Assembly (NCBI RefSeq): GCF_004120195.1
Contig: NZ_SCHN01000005.1
Coordinates: 372,001-436,000 of the forward strand
Length of the DNA: 64,000 bases
Direction: 5' to 3'
Source of the DNA: Enterovibrio baiacu
Lineage (GTDB): Bacteria; Pseudomonadota; Gammaproteobacteria; Enterobacterales; Vibrionaceae
The position numbers and the translations under genes are program-made. The notes beneath the pieces were generated by a model. It was not told the DNA's origin. It worked only from the letters and a program-made list of their open reading frames with translations, and searched no databases. Of the stretch, positions 36,106 through 46,063 are shown piece after piece; position 1 is the first letter of the stretch, and every line of letters begins with the position of its first letter.

Positions 36106-37899
36106 GTTCTTCTTGTTCTTTCTGCGCGAGGTATAACTCGCGATATTCACCCGGCTGCGAGACCAGCTCGTCGTGTGTACCTCGTTGAACAATCTTCCCT
36201 TTGCTCATCACCAAAATTTGGTCGGCATTCTTAATCGTTGATAACCGATGCGCGACGGCGATAACCGTGCGTCCATGCTGAATATTCGATAGCGCGCTTT
36301 TTACTGCTTCTTCCGTTTCGCTGTCAATGTTTGCCGTCGCTTCGTCCAGCAAATAGATGTCAGGGCTGTGGGCAAACACCCTTGCTAACGCAATCAGTTG
36401 CTTCTCGCCAACAGACAAAGACGCACCACCGTGCCCAGGTTGGTGTTCGTATCCTTCGGGCAAGCGCGCGATAAATCGCGATGCATTCACAGCAGTTGCC
36501 GCAGCCACCGCCGTTTCAGCGTTGGCATCTCGCTGCAGTAAATCGATGTTCTCACGAACCGATCCGCTGAACAGATACGGGTCTTGCGACACTAACCCGA
36601 ACAAGCTTCGGATCTGCACATCAGGCAGCGAATCAATCGGCTGTCCACCCACCAGAATCTCGCCTTCATGGTGCGGATAAAAGCGCATCAGCAAGTTCAC
36701 CACTGAGCTTTTACCGCTGCCGCTTGGGCCAACAATCGCGGTGAACTGGCCGCTCTTGGCAACAAAGCTCACATCGTCCAATGCATTTACGCCCTCTTCA
36801 TACGCTAGTCGAACATGCTTGAACTCGATGTCTTTATCTCGCGCAAGTGGCAAGGTTGGTGCATTTTCTTGATGATTGTGTTGTGTTGGCGCATCCAAAA
36901 TCTCGAAAATACGCGCCGAAGACACCAAGGCGACCTGCATTTTCCGTAGCTCCATCGACAGTTGCCTGAACGGTTCGAAGAAACGTTCGATGTAGTTGAG
37001 AAAGGCGTAAAGCGTGCCGATTTCAACCACAGTTTGCAGTGATGCGCTACCAAACCAAGCCACGATACCCAGTGCCGTCAATGAACCCACAAGGCGGGTA
37101 AACGGCAGCAACATGAGGCTATCCACCGCGATGGAACGGGTACGAAACCCAAACCATGCATCGTTGTCTTTTTCAAACTTGGCCTTGAAGGTATCTTCTT
37201 GTCGAAACGCCTGCACCAACGACATGCCTTGCAGCGATTCACTGATGGTGTTGTTGATGTGGCTGATTTGGACGCGGATACCATCAAACACAGGCGTGGA
37301 AACCCTGCGATAGATCTGCATGGTCGCCAACAGCACAGGAATGAGCGCCAAACTGATCACCGCTAAACGCCAGTCCAGCAACGTAATGGCGATGAAAATA
37401 CCGATAATGCGCAAACTGCCTTGAATGATGGTCGGAAGCGTTGAAACAAACAGATCACGCAATGACTCAGTGTCGTTGGTGACATAAGAGACCATGCGCC
37501 CCGTCGACAAACGATCAAACGCCGCAATGGGCAGCCTGAGTACGTGGTCAAACAATTGCTTTCTAACGTCATTCACCACCAGTAAGGCACTGTGTTTGAA
37601 CGAGAGCGATTGCAGGTATTGGAAACCCGCTTGCACAACATACAGCGCCAACACAGCCGCACTCAAATAGCCAAGGTGCTGCCATTCAAATTGCTGAGGC
37701 ACAATCACTTCATCAATGATGACTTTTGCCAACCAAGGGATGGCCATTTCTGCGGTGACTGCTACCAGCAAAAACGAAAAGGCCACGGCAAACGTTGTGT
37801 CACCAGCAGCATGGATTTGTGGCTGAAATACGTGCGCAAGTTATGCCTCACCAAGGATTCGGTCTTCATATCGAGCGCGCTAAACGGGTCGTCGAGCAT
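36065..37899 (-). CDS. ABC exporter (fused TMD-NBD) with probable N-terminal frameshift
   Basis: The intact frame covers 36065-37786 (573 codons): six-helix exporter domain, then an ATPase with Walker A GPSGSGKSS, variant signature LSVGEKQL, Walker B IYLLDEATANID and H-loop AVAHRLS. Its first codon would be a GTG inside helix 1 with no ribosome site. The missing N-terminus is found in another frame from the ATG at 37899 (MLDDPFSALDMKTESLVRHN..., to SMLLVT). Removing two bases from GTGACACAACG (37793-37803) joins them into a continuous first transmembrane helix of a ~610-residue MsbA/MdlB-like exporter. Either a 2-nt insertion has inactivated the gene or it is a base-calling error. Likely exports a small molecule or peptide. 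Confidence 0.8.
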
Positions 37900-37981
37900 A
37901 GCTTCATGTACCCGCGCATTTTCCAAATAAGTTCCATGGGTTATCTATGTGTTAGTTGTCGCAAGGATTAGCAATCGCACG

Positions 37982-38464
37982 TCATGGCAGTTTTACGGCG
38001 CAAAAGCGCTCTGGAAATGAAAAATTATAGTGAATGCCGGAAATGGTTTGCATCCGTTTGCCATAACGGTTAGCCAGCCCTTGGCGATACTTCATTTTCA
38101 TCTGCGCAGCATTCGAGGTGCCATATTGCGCGATCGCAATATCCTCATCGCTCGGCAATACCGGCGGCAAGCTACCCGCCCACAGCGTTTCACCCTGTGG
38201 CAATTCAGTCGCCACAAAGTGATGCAGCGACGCCAAGTGTTCAAACATCTGCAGTTTGTCGGTAAATGCCGGGGTAATAAGCTCCAGCTGCGCTTCGGCA
38301 AAGTCTGTGGTGATGAACGGATGAGTGAGCGCTGCGCCAAGTGATTTAGGGTGCGGGGTTTGGGCTAATGTGCCGCGCTTCGTGGTGCGAAGGGTTTCCT
38401 TTTCAATACCTCGGCGGATGCCTCCTAGCGTCCCGGCCAAAACATGGTTTAATTTCATTGTCAT
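37982..38464 (-). pseudogene. gshA: Truncated glutamate-cysteine ligase (gshA N-terminal third)
   Basis: 160 codons from the ATG at 38464 (AAGAAA 5 nt upstream). The sequence matches the first ~160 residues of E. coli-type GshA: GIRRGIEKETLR, HPKSLGAALTHPFITTDFAEAQLELITP, AQYGTSNAAQMKMKYRQGL and RYGKRMQTISGIHYNFSFPE. It then ends after ERFCAVKLP, where the full enzyme is about 520 residues. The catalytic C-terminal two thirds are absent; the ABC-exporter gene begins about 80 bp later. The fragment cannot be an active ligase on its own. Its high similarity up to the break suggests a recent deletion. Confidence 0.85.
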
Positions 38465-38606
38465 TTTTCTTATATGTAGCAATAGCTTAATTAAAATCGC
38501 CACACGCTATGCATGTGGCTTTTATTGTTTCTTTGCTTATAAGACGATGACGTAAGGGAAAAGACGACAAAAAATGAAAATAAAACAGAACGCGCCAAAT
38601 TAGGCG

Positions 38607-39623
38607 TTATCGGATGAACGGCCCGATAAACGTTAACGCGCGAGTGATTTGGTCCGTCATTTTGTCAACATGCCCGCCTTCGAAGGTGGTATGTGTGATA
38701 TTCAAACCATTTTCCTTCATGGTGGAGACCATTTGCTCAAACTGTGTCAACACTGGCATGTCGAACACATCGTCTTCTTGTGTGCCTATTTCGGTGTAAA
38801 ACGGCAGTGAACCAACACTTTTTGCGTGTGTTTGCGACAATTGCGAAAGCCCCAGGGCTTCGAGCGCTGCCATTGCGTCCTTCATGTTGGTCGCAACAAA
38901 ACTGGGGGCATTGTCTGCATTCGGGGCAACGCTACGCAGGATCGACAGGTAGGCGGTGATAAACCACGCCACCTCTTCGTCGTTGTAGTAACGGCGTATT
39001 TGGTCGTCAAAGAATTCTGCATGCGCTTGGTATGCATGAGGGACAAGCATCATGCCTGCAGGGCTTAACGCAGCAACAGCCTGATAGGTATTGGGAAAAT
39101 GAAAAGCGGTATTAAACGCGCCAAAGCCACCCATAGAATGTCCCAACAACGCGCGTTTATCACCACACGCACGATATCGGCGCTCTACCTCTGCAATCAG
39201 ATCATTGGCGATATAGTCCATGGCATTGCCAGACACATCTGAGTTCAAATACCAATTGCCCAGCAAAGAGTTCGTGCCATCCGCCGCCACAAGGATCATT
39301 TCCTCCACCTCACCAGATGCAATGAGCGAATCCATGACCTCATTGAGCGCAAGCTCGCCTTCAACGTGCATAAACCAACTTTCTGGTGAGGCATCATAGC
39401 CATGCAACACATAAACGATCGGGTAAAAGCAATCAGGCGATGCTTTGTAACTTGGCGGAAGGTAAACAACAATGTCGCGGTTCGCGGTTTCCCCTGCCGC
39501 ATTATCAAGCAGTGAAGGCGCTTGAAAAGAGAATCGCTCAATCACGCTCTTATTTGTCTTAACATTCACAGAGGTAACGTGTTCTTCCCTCATTTGAATG
39601 ATCGCCTCAACCTCTGAGCGCAT
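38607..39623 (-). CDS. Putative esterase (PF00756, esterase D-like)
   Basis: 338 residues; AAGGAA 7 nt before the ATG. An alpha/beta-hydrolase of the esterase family: YPIVYVLHGYDASPESW oxyanion region, nucleophile elbow ALLGHSMGGFGAF, and a C-terminal GGHVDKM His. The fold is shared by S-formylglutathione hydrolase, antigen 85 and enterochelin esterases, and no residue tells these apart here. No signal peptide, so cytoplasmic. It lies upstream of the gshA fragment in the same direction, which makes a glutathione-ester link conceivable but unproven. Confidence 0.8.
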   Translation of the reverse strand: MRSEVEAIIQMREEHVTSVNVKTNKSVIERFSFQAPSLLDNAAGETANRDIVVYLPPSYKASPDCFYPIVYVLHGYDASPESWFMHVEGELALNEVMDSLIASGEVEEMILVAADGTNSLLGNWYLNSDVSGNAMDYIANDLIAEVERRYRACGDKRALLGHSMGGFGAFNTAFHFPNTYQAVAALSPAGMMLVPHAYQAHAEFFDDQIRRYYNDEEVAWFITAYLSILRSVAPNADNAPSFVATNMKDAMAALEALGLSQLSQTHAKSVGSLPFYTEIGTQEDDVFDMPVLTQFEQMVSTMKENGLNITHTTFEGGHVDKMTDQITRALTFIGPFIR

Positions 39624-40052
39624 GGCATATTCCTTAATCTTGGGCTAAATAAATATTTCAGCACAAGGTGTTGTCGTCACGGGTTTCACGTGAATAGAAT
39701 GCGATGGAAGTAACAGTGAAAGCACATTGCAACACCTTTGCAGATTAATGCCACTGTTTGCATAGGCAAATCTCATTTTTGTCTATTTTTTTGACACTTT
39801 TTCTGATGGCTGTGTTTTGCGGATTTACCGTTGGTCATGCCTTTTATTTTACATCCCAGCCCAAAATGTTAATAACATGCTGTATAAGTTCAGTTAATTC
39901 TCCCTTGAAAACCAATAAATCCCTTCATTTATAAATCTTATTTATGAGACATTAATTTTATATTTGAGCCACTTGATTCTTGTGCCTACTTTTTACCTTG
40001 TAGCACTGTGCGCTTTTTGAGCGTTAGGAAATCGAGAAGAAGGTGAAAATTT
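39624..40052. other. Long upstream region of the RTX adhesin
   Basis: 429 bp, strongly AT-rich after 39770, divergent between the esterase and adhesin genes. A TTGACA hexamer occurs at 39791-39796 but no matching -10 was found. No ORF seen. Its length and AT content fit a heavily regulated (H-NS-type) promoter, by inference. Confidence 0.4.
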
Positions 40053-43000
40053 ATGGATGAGAAGCTTGTCGTTACTCAGGTACAGGGTAAAGCTTTTGCG
40101 GTATCGCCAGATGGCGGTACGCGAGAGGTAGTCGCTGGAGACCAAATTGGCCGAGGCGATTTACTAACCTCTCAACAAGGCAAAACCACATTCGTCGATA
40201 CGGCTGATAGCTCAGTCGCCCTTAATGGCGAGGTGGTTTTCATCGATGAAAACGGTGAAGACAAGGAACTTCAATTGCCCGAGGGTGTTGAGGGTATTGT
40301 CGAAGCCATTGCCAATGGCGAAGACCCAACCGCCCAAGACGGAAGCGATCCGGCAGCAGGGCAACCTGTTAGTCAACCTACCTTCTTTGCCGGCCTCGGT
40401 AACCAAGAAGATGATGTTGATGAAGATCAGGAATCCCTTCTCGAATCGCTTTTCAACGACATCAACGATCTCAATCCCGACTTCAGCCTTTCTTCGAATC
40501 AATTTAATTCACTGGTGACCACTCGCTTTGATGCCTTCTCACCTTCTCGCCGCGCAGCAGTGAATAATGATGATCAGAATGACAACAGTTCAGAACCCAC
40601 CATTGTAGAAGAAGATCCCGTATCTATCGCTGCGCTCAATCAAGCGCCACCGGAAGATGACGCGCCTGTTCAAGACGCAGTAGACCCTATTGAAGCTGTG
40701 GAGCCCGAGATTCCACAACAAGAAGCACCGCCTGCATTCGATAACGTCATTCAAGGCACAGCCGATGATGACGCGCTGGACGGTACGCAACAAAGAGACA
40801 AGATCGTTGGAAGAAACGGTGAAGATACCCTCAAAGGTGATGGCGGCGACGACATTATTAATGGTGGCCGAGGTGATGACCGCCTATACGGGAATGCTGG
40901 CGAATCTGACAGCCCCCCTGATTCAGGCAATGTAGATGCAGACCCAATAGAACTCGAACACCAAACCAATAGCAGCTTGTTTACGCTTCAAGGTGATGGG
41001 GACGTGAGCATCTCTATCTCTGACGTAGACAGCATTGCAGGATACAGAAACAGCGTTGGCTATTACTTGCTTGATGGCAACGGTAATGTCACCGAAGCGC
41101 AAGTACTCATTACAAACGCGAAAACGGCGGACAACGTCGATATCAGTATCTCACCTTCTGGTGCAGAAACACTCGGATTTTTCTTGGTGCCAAATGGGGG
41201 GAGCAATGGATTTGACGTTGGCGATGTCGAACTTGATTTAAGCCTCGCTCGCCCAACCGTCACTCAAAACGGTGCATCTCTCGATGTTTTTGTTTCTGAT
41301 GATAACGCCAATGGTGACGGCGAAGACCATGAAAACTTTGACGGTACCCGCTCTCGTTGGGAAGATCTTTGGGATTTGGGTGACGCAAACTACAACGATG
41401 TCACGTTCGATCTCAATGTCACACAAAACCCTGTCATTGACGACAGCAATAGCGACAATGACACCATCCGCGGCGGTCGTGGCGACGACGTAATCTTTGG
41501 CGACGACGGCGACAACGCAACACGCGGCGAAAGTGAGCTGGTAAACGGTGAATTTGAAGCGTGGGGTAATGATGCAGGCAACCGCTGGGGGCTTTTCCAA
41601 GACGATCAAGTGGAAGGCTGGAGCACACCAGACAACGTTCGCATGGAATTCCAACAAGGCAGCTTTGGCGGTGGCCCACAAAACAGCACGTCCAACACTG
41701 TTATGGAGTTAGATTCGACGGCGAATGCAACCGTACAACAAACCGTTGATGTATCTGGTATTTCTGCAGATTCAACCTCCCCGCTTTCTTTGAGCTTCGA
41801 TTATGCAAACCGCTATCGCGGTGGCAACACAGAGACCAGTCAATTCTCGGTTGAAGTCGCAGATAACGAAGGCAACGTCCTTTATTCACAGTTCTTTGAC
41901 AACACCCAATCGAATGAGAGCTTCCACTCTTTCGAAGCCTTGTTTGTTGTGCCAGAAGGTACAGAAAGCGTCACGGTCACGTTTAAAGGTGAAGGACAAT
42001 CTGACAGCTATGGCGCGTTGATTGACCAAGTGTCACTGGCTGAAGTTTACGAAACCGTGGAAATCGACGGTGTTGTTTACGAGTTTACTGGCCATGCAGA
42101 CACCCTTTACGGCAACCAAGGTGATGACAAAATCTTTGGTGAATCCGGCGATGATCGCCTGTTCGGTGGCCGAGGTGCTGATGACCTCAACGGCGGTACT
42201 GGCAACGATATCCTGAATGGCGGTAAAGGCAACGACGAACTCCACGGCGGCGTGGGTGATGACGTTCTGAAAGGCGGACGCGGCGCAGATGAATTGCAAG
42301 GTGGACTCGGTGACGATGTGCTGCGCGGCAATCAAGGCAGCGACATGCTTTATGGCGCTGAAGGCGAAGACAACCTACACGGTGGTCGAGGCGCTGACCG
42401 ACTTTACGGCGGTGATGACAACGATGTTTTACATGGCGGCAAAGGCGATGATTATGTCAAAGGCGACAACGGCGATGACACACTCTTCGGCGGACGCGGG
42501 AATGATGAGCTTCGCGGCAGTGACGGCAATGACACCTTAAACGGCGGACGTGGCGCTGACCTACTTCGCGGTGAAGAAGGCGACGATGTCCTCAATGGCG
42601 GGCTTGGTGCTGATGTGCTGCAAGGCGGCGATGACAACGACATTTTACGTGGCAACCAAGGCCAAGATTCACTTTACGGCGGTTCAGGTGAAGATGACCT
42701 GCATGGTGGGATCGGCGCTGACCGTTTGTTCGGTGGTGATGACAACGATGTTGTGAAAGGCGGAAAAGGCAACGACTACGTTAAAGGCGACGCGGGCGAT
42801 GACATGCTTTACGGCGGTCGCGGCAGCGATGAGCTGAAAGGTGGCACAGGCCAAGATACCCTCAATGGCGGCTTAGGTAACGACCTGCTCAAAGGTGAAG
42901 AGGGCGACGACACCCTACTCGGCGGCAAAGGGAATGACAACCTTGACGGCGGCATGGGTAACGACGTGCTCAAAGGTGGAAGAGGCGCTGATATTCTCCA

Positions 43001-45479
43001 CGGAGATGAAGGCGATGACACCTTACTCGGCGGTTTTGGCGCGGATGAACTTCAAGGCGGTGTTGGCAATGACACGCTGAAAGGTAACCGAGGAAACGAC
43101 GAACTTTATGGCGCAGCAGGTGCTGATAATCTTCAAGGTGGCCTCGGTGCTGACCGTCTGTTTGGTGGCGACGATAACGACATCGTTCATGGCGGTAAAG
43201 GCAATGATTACGTCAAAGGCGATGCGGGCGACGACATGCTCTACGGCGGTCGCGGCAGTGATGAACTCAAAGGTGGCACAGGCCAAGATACCCTCAATGG
43301 CGGCTTAGGTAACGACCTGCTTAAAGGTGAAGAGGGTGACGACACCCTGCTCGGCGGCAAAGGGAATGACAATCTCGATGGAGGTATCGGTAACGACATT
43401 CTCAAAGGTGGAAGAGGCGCCGATGTTCTCCACGGCGATGCGGGCGACGACACACTGTTAGGTGGTCGGGGTAATGATGAATTACAAGGCGGTACCGGTG
43501 ATGACACTCTGAACGGTGGCAGAGGTAACGACGAAGTATATGGCGCATCGGGCGAAGATACGCTCCATGGTGGCATAGGCAACGACCGCTTATTTGGCGG
43601 CGATGACAACGACGTTGTGCGCGGCGGTAAAGGCAGTGACTACGTCAAAGGTGACGCGGGCGATGACATGCTCTTTGGCGGTCGTGGCAATGACGAACTC
43701 AAAGGTGGCACTGGCCAGGATACGCTAAATGGTGGCCGAGGTGCCGACTTGATTCATGGTGATGAAGGCAACGACACCCTCAACGGCGGCCTCGGTGCAG
43801 ATGAATTACAAGGTGGCACCGGCGATGATGTTCTTCACGGTAACGACGGAAACGACGCACTCTACGGCGCAGAAGATAATGACCTGCTCATGGGTGGCAG
43901 AGGTGATGACCTGCTTTACGGTGGTATCGGCAATGACACGCAAATTGGCGGGCAAGGCAACGACAGCCTATGGGGCGACGCGGGCAATGACAACTTAGAC
44001 GGCGGTCTCGGTGATGACTTGATGTACGGCGGCGTTGGTAACGATATCGTCAACGGCGGCGAAGGCGCAGATATCCTGTACGGCAGTAACGGCAATGACG
44101 CTGTCAACGGTGGTGACGGTAACGACACGATTTATGGCGGTAACGACAACGACATCCTATCCGGCGGTTTAGGCGATGATGATCTGAACGGCGGCAGCGG
44201 TGATGACATCATGGTTGGAGGCAAAGGTAACGATAACCTTTACGGCAGCAGCGGCAGCGACGTGGTATACGGTGGTGAAGGTAACAATACCATCACCCTA
44301 GGCAGCGGCAATAACGTAGTGCTGTTCGACGGTAAAGGTAACGACACCGTTTCTGATTTCAGCGTCCGTGATGACAAAATCTCGCTACCTCGCTCTGTCG
44401 GTGTACTCACGCTCGCGGGGATCACACTCACACAAGATGGCTTGGACACCTTGATCACGCTGGGTGACAACACGTTGCGCTTGGTGGATGTAGCGGTAGA
44501 TGACCTTGATGAAAGCAATTTTGAATTCTTGTCAAATGATGACTTCGATGCCTTGATTGCGCAATCAAGCATGCTCTCTTTTGATGAGCACGCCGTGGTG
44601 GCACAAGTTGACGACAACTTCCTCGCGACAGGTGCCCTACTCTCTGAAGCCGACATGATTGGCCATTGGCATATCGAGTCCATCAATATTGATGGCACGA
44701 TTTACGAGGTGCCAGAATCCACTGTAGTGATCGAAACAGAAAAAGGTGAACTCACTCTCTTTGGACGCGACGACCCACGCCATGCAGAAGGTGAATACGC
44801 TTATCACTTGATTGATGATGCGATTGCTGAAGACCAACTTGAGCATTTCGATCTGGTACTTGTGAACGAGCTCGGTGAGCATGCCGAAAGCACGTTAGAC
44901 ATTAAAGCGGGTGAAGACGTCGATAAAGACCTTCACGCATTGGTCGATGACGACGAACTGGTAGGCACCGAAGGCAACAACCTGCTGATTGGCGACGAAG
45001 ACAACAACGTCCTTCGCGGCGAAGAAGGTAACGATGGCCTGTACGGCAGTTTGGGTGATGATGACATCGATGGTGGCTTAGGGAATGACCTCATCATTGG
45101 TGGCAAAGGTTCTGACACACTCACAGGCGGAGAAGGTTCAGACACCTTTGCCTTCCTGCAAGGGGATGCAGCGCCATTGACCATCGACACCATCACGGAT
45201 TACTCCCCGTCTCTCGATGTGTTGGATTTCACCGATGTGCTTGATGGCATCCAAAATGAAAACATTGGTGATTATCTTGTGTCACTCGAAAACAATGAAG
45301 ACGACGAAGCCATTCTTTCTATCTCTACAGATGGTGACGTGATTGACCAGCAAATCGTGTTCAGCAACACGTCAGTGGAAGAGCTGGCTGAAAACCTCGG
45401 TATGGCGGGAACATCAACAGGTTCAGATGTGATTACAACCATGCTCGAAGAAAGTCGCATCCTCATCAGCGTCGATTAA
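40053..45479 (+). CDS. Giant RTX surface adhesin with LapA-type retention module
   Basis: 1808 residues; AAGGTG precedes the ATG. Residues 1-~110 are a LapA-like retention module (VVTQVQGKAFAVSPDGG.., VFIDENG) ending in a di-alanine DPAAG (Ala101-Ala102), the type of site cut by LapG proteases. Then a short RTX block (~228-288), a DUF4114 domain (~308-456), a galactose-binding-like beta-sandwich (~495-666), a long array of Ca2+-binding GGxGxDxLx nonapeptides (~680-1420), a spacer domain, a second RTX block (~1632-1705) and a type I secretion C-terminus. Predicted to be exported N-terminus-last, held in the outer-membrane pore and released when LapG cuts. No TolC/LapBCE or LapDG genes are in the window. 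Confidence 0.92.
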   Translation: MDEKLVVTQVQGKAFAVSPDGGTREVVAGDQIGRGDLLTSQQGKTTFVDTADSSVALNGEVVFIDENGEDKELQLPEGVEGIVEAIANGEDPTAQDGSDPAAGQPVSQPTFFAGLGNQEDDVDEDQESLLESLFNDINDLNPDFSLSSNQFNSLVTTRFDAFSPSRRAAVNNDDQNDNSSEPTIVEEDPVSIAALNQAPPEDDAPVQDAVDPIEAVEPEIPQQEAPPAFDNVIQGTADDDALDGTQQRDKIVGRNGEDTLKGDGGDDIINGGRGDDRLYGNAGESDSPPDSGNVDADPIELEHQTNSSLFTLQGDGDVSISISDVDSIAGYRNSVGYYLLDGNGNVTEAQVLITNAKTADNVDISISPSGAETLGFFLVPNGGSNGFDVGDVELDLSLARPTVTQNGASLDVFVSDDNANGDGEDHENFDGTRSRWEDLWDLGDANYNDVTFDLNVTQNPVIDDSNSDNDTIRGGRGDDVIFGDDGDNATRGESELVNGEFEAWGNDAGNRWGLFQDDQVEGWSTPDNVRMEFQQGSFGGGPQNSTSNTVMELDSTANATVQQTVDVSGISADSTSPLSLSFDYANRYRGGNTETSQFSVEVADNEGNVLYSQFFDNTQSNESFHSFEALFVVPEGTESVTVTFKGEGQSDSYGALIDQVSLAEVYETVEIDGVVYEFTGHADTLYGNQGDDKIFGESGDDRLFGGRGADDLNGGTGNDILNGGKGNDELHGGVGDDVLKGGRGADELQGGLGDDVLRGNQGSDMLYGAEGEDNLHGGRGADRLYGGDDNDVLHGGKGDDYVKGDNGDDTLFGGRGNDELRGSDGNDTLNGGRGADLLRGEEGDDVLNGGLGADVLQGGDDNDILRGNQGQDSLYGGSGEDDLHGGIGADRLFGGDDNDVVKGGKGNDYVKGDAGDDMLYGGRGSDELKGGTGQDTLNGGLGNDLLKGEEGDDTLLGGKGNDNLDGGMGNDVLKGGRGADILHGDEGDDTLLGGFGADELQGGVGNDTLKGNRGNDELYGAAGADNLQGGLGADRLFGGDDNDIVHGGKGNDYVKGDAGDDMLYGGRGSDELKGGTGQDTLNGGLGNDLLKGEEGDDTLLGGKGNDNLDGGIGNDILKGGRGADVLHGDAGDDTLLGGRGNDELQGGTGDDTLNGGRGNDEVYGASGEDTLHGGIGNDRLFGGDDNDVVRGGKGSDYVKGDAGDDMLFGGRGNDELKGGTGQDTLNGGRGADLIHGDEGNDTLNGGLGADELQGGTGDDVLHGNDGNDALYGAEDNDLLMGGRGDDLLYGGIGNDTQIGGQGNDSLWGDAGNDNLDGGLGDDLMYGGVGNDIVNGGEGADILYGSNGNDAVNGGDGNDTIYGGNDNDILSGGLGDDDLNGGSGDDIMVGGKGNDNLYGSSGSDVVYGGEGNNTITLGSGNNVVLFDGKGNDTVSDFSVRDDKISLPRSVGVLTLAGITLTQDGLDTLITLGDNTLRLVDVAVDDLDESNFEFLSNDDFDALIAQSSMLSFDEHAVVAQVDDNFLATGALLSEADMIGHWHIESINIDGTIYEVPESTVVIETEKGELTLFGRDDPRHAEGEYAYHLIDDAIAEDQLEHFDLVLVNELGEHAESTLDIKAGEDVDKDLHALVDDDELVGTEGNNLLIGDEDNNVLRGEEGNDGLYGSLGDDDIDGGLGNDLIIGGKGSDTLTGGEGSDTFAFLQGDAAPLTIDTITDYSPSLDVLDFTDVLDGIQNENIGDYLVSLENNEDDEAILSISTDGDVIDQQIVFSNTSVEELAENLGMAGTSTGSDVITTMLEESRILISVD
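42789..43652 (+). repeat. 432-bp tandem super-repeat inside the RTX array
   Basis: Two full consecutive copies (42789-43220 and 43221-43652) and the start of a third at 43653. Each is 144 codons, i.e. 16 nonapeptides, beginning with DAGDDML.GGRG after the landmark DYVKG. Long DNA runs are identical between copies. A related landmark 324 bp earlier (DYVKGDNGDD, about 42465) marks a shorter 12-nonapeptide unit. Confidence 0.85.
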
Positions 45480-45501
45480 CCTGAGGCGGTAATATCTGCT
45501 G

Positions 45502-45530
45502 AAAGGCCTGCATCTGCAGGCCTTTTTCTT
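45502..45530 (+). terminator. Rho-independent terminator of the RTX gene
   Basis: AAAGGCCTGCA-tc-TGCAGGCCTTTTTC, 23 bp after the stop. Confidence 0.85.
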
Positions 45531-45777
45531 GTTGCTTCATTCCATATTCTCTCTTCTCGGGTTGTGCATCAGCCCTTCCTCCCAGTCAATTTATCTTCAC
45601 AGTTTGAATGAAAAAATCATACAACCTCATTTATTGGCACAGCGTTTGAACTTTATCAATGGAAGAGAGCAATTTTACTCAATTCACCATTGGATAAGTG
45701 CAAATTGAAAATCTCTCTTCAAATTGAATTTTATTTTGAAACCAGACAGCTACGCACATCACACTCAGGAGATCACA

Positions 45778-46035
45778 ATGAAAACATATTATCGACCCCT
45801 TGGTTTTGTCACTCTACTGGCGTGTTCAACGGCGGCCTATGCAGTTCCTGATGCCGTTTGTGGAAATGGTAAACACGTGGGTAACCCACACTGTGCCTCA
45901 AGTTCTAGTGCTCCAATGGGCGATTTTGGCGCAAGTGCAATTAGTTCGGGTGTATTACTTCTTGCAGGCGCAGTTGGTTTTGTATTACAGCGCAGAAAAG
46001 CCAAGATTCCACATACTGATAACACGGCGACCTAG
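45778..46035 (+). CDS. Secreted mini-protein with C-terminal sortase-like (CTERM) tail
   Basis: 85 residues; CAGGAG 6 nt before the ATG. A signal peptide ends at AYA (residue 22). The mature part is only ~30 residues with two Cys (28 and 39) in VPDAVCGNGKHVGNPHC, then a Ser-rich linker SSSSAP. The C-terminus has the three-part sorting layout: short motif (MGDFGAS), hydrophobic helix (about 54-70) and basic cluster QRRKAK. The exosortase-family gene starts 28 bp after its stop, so this is the obvious dedicated substrate. The motif is neither PEP-CTERM nor the GlyGly-CTERM of rhombosortase by eye. Function of the mature peptide is unknown. Confidence 0.78.
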   Translation: MKTYYRPLGFVTLLACSTAAYAVPDAVCGNGKHVGNPHCASSSSAPMGDFGASAISSGVLLLAGAVGFVLQRRKAKIPHTDNTAT

Positions 46036-46063
46036 TCTCTAAATAGACCTCACGGTGATAGGC

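Noticed and set aside
37861-37899. DDPFSALD-like words before the ABC gene read as the end of a second ABC ATPase
   Set aside because: The words resemble a Walker B region, but joining the frames gives a continuous exporter N-terminus and helix, which explains the data with one gene.
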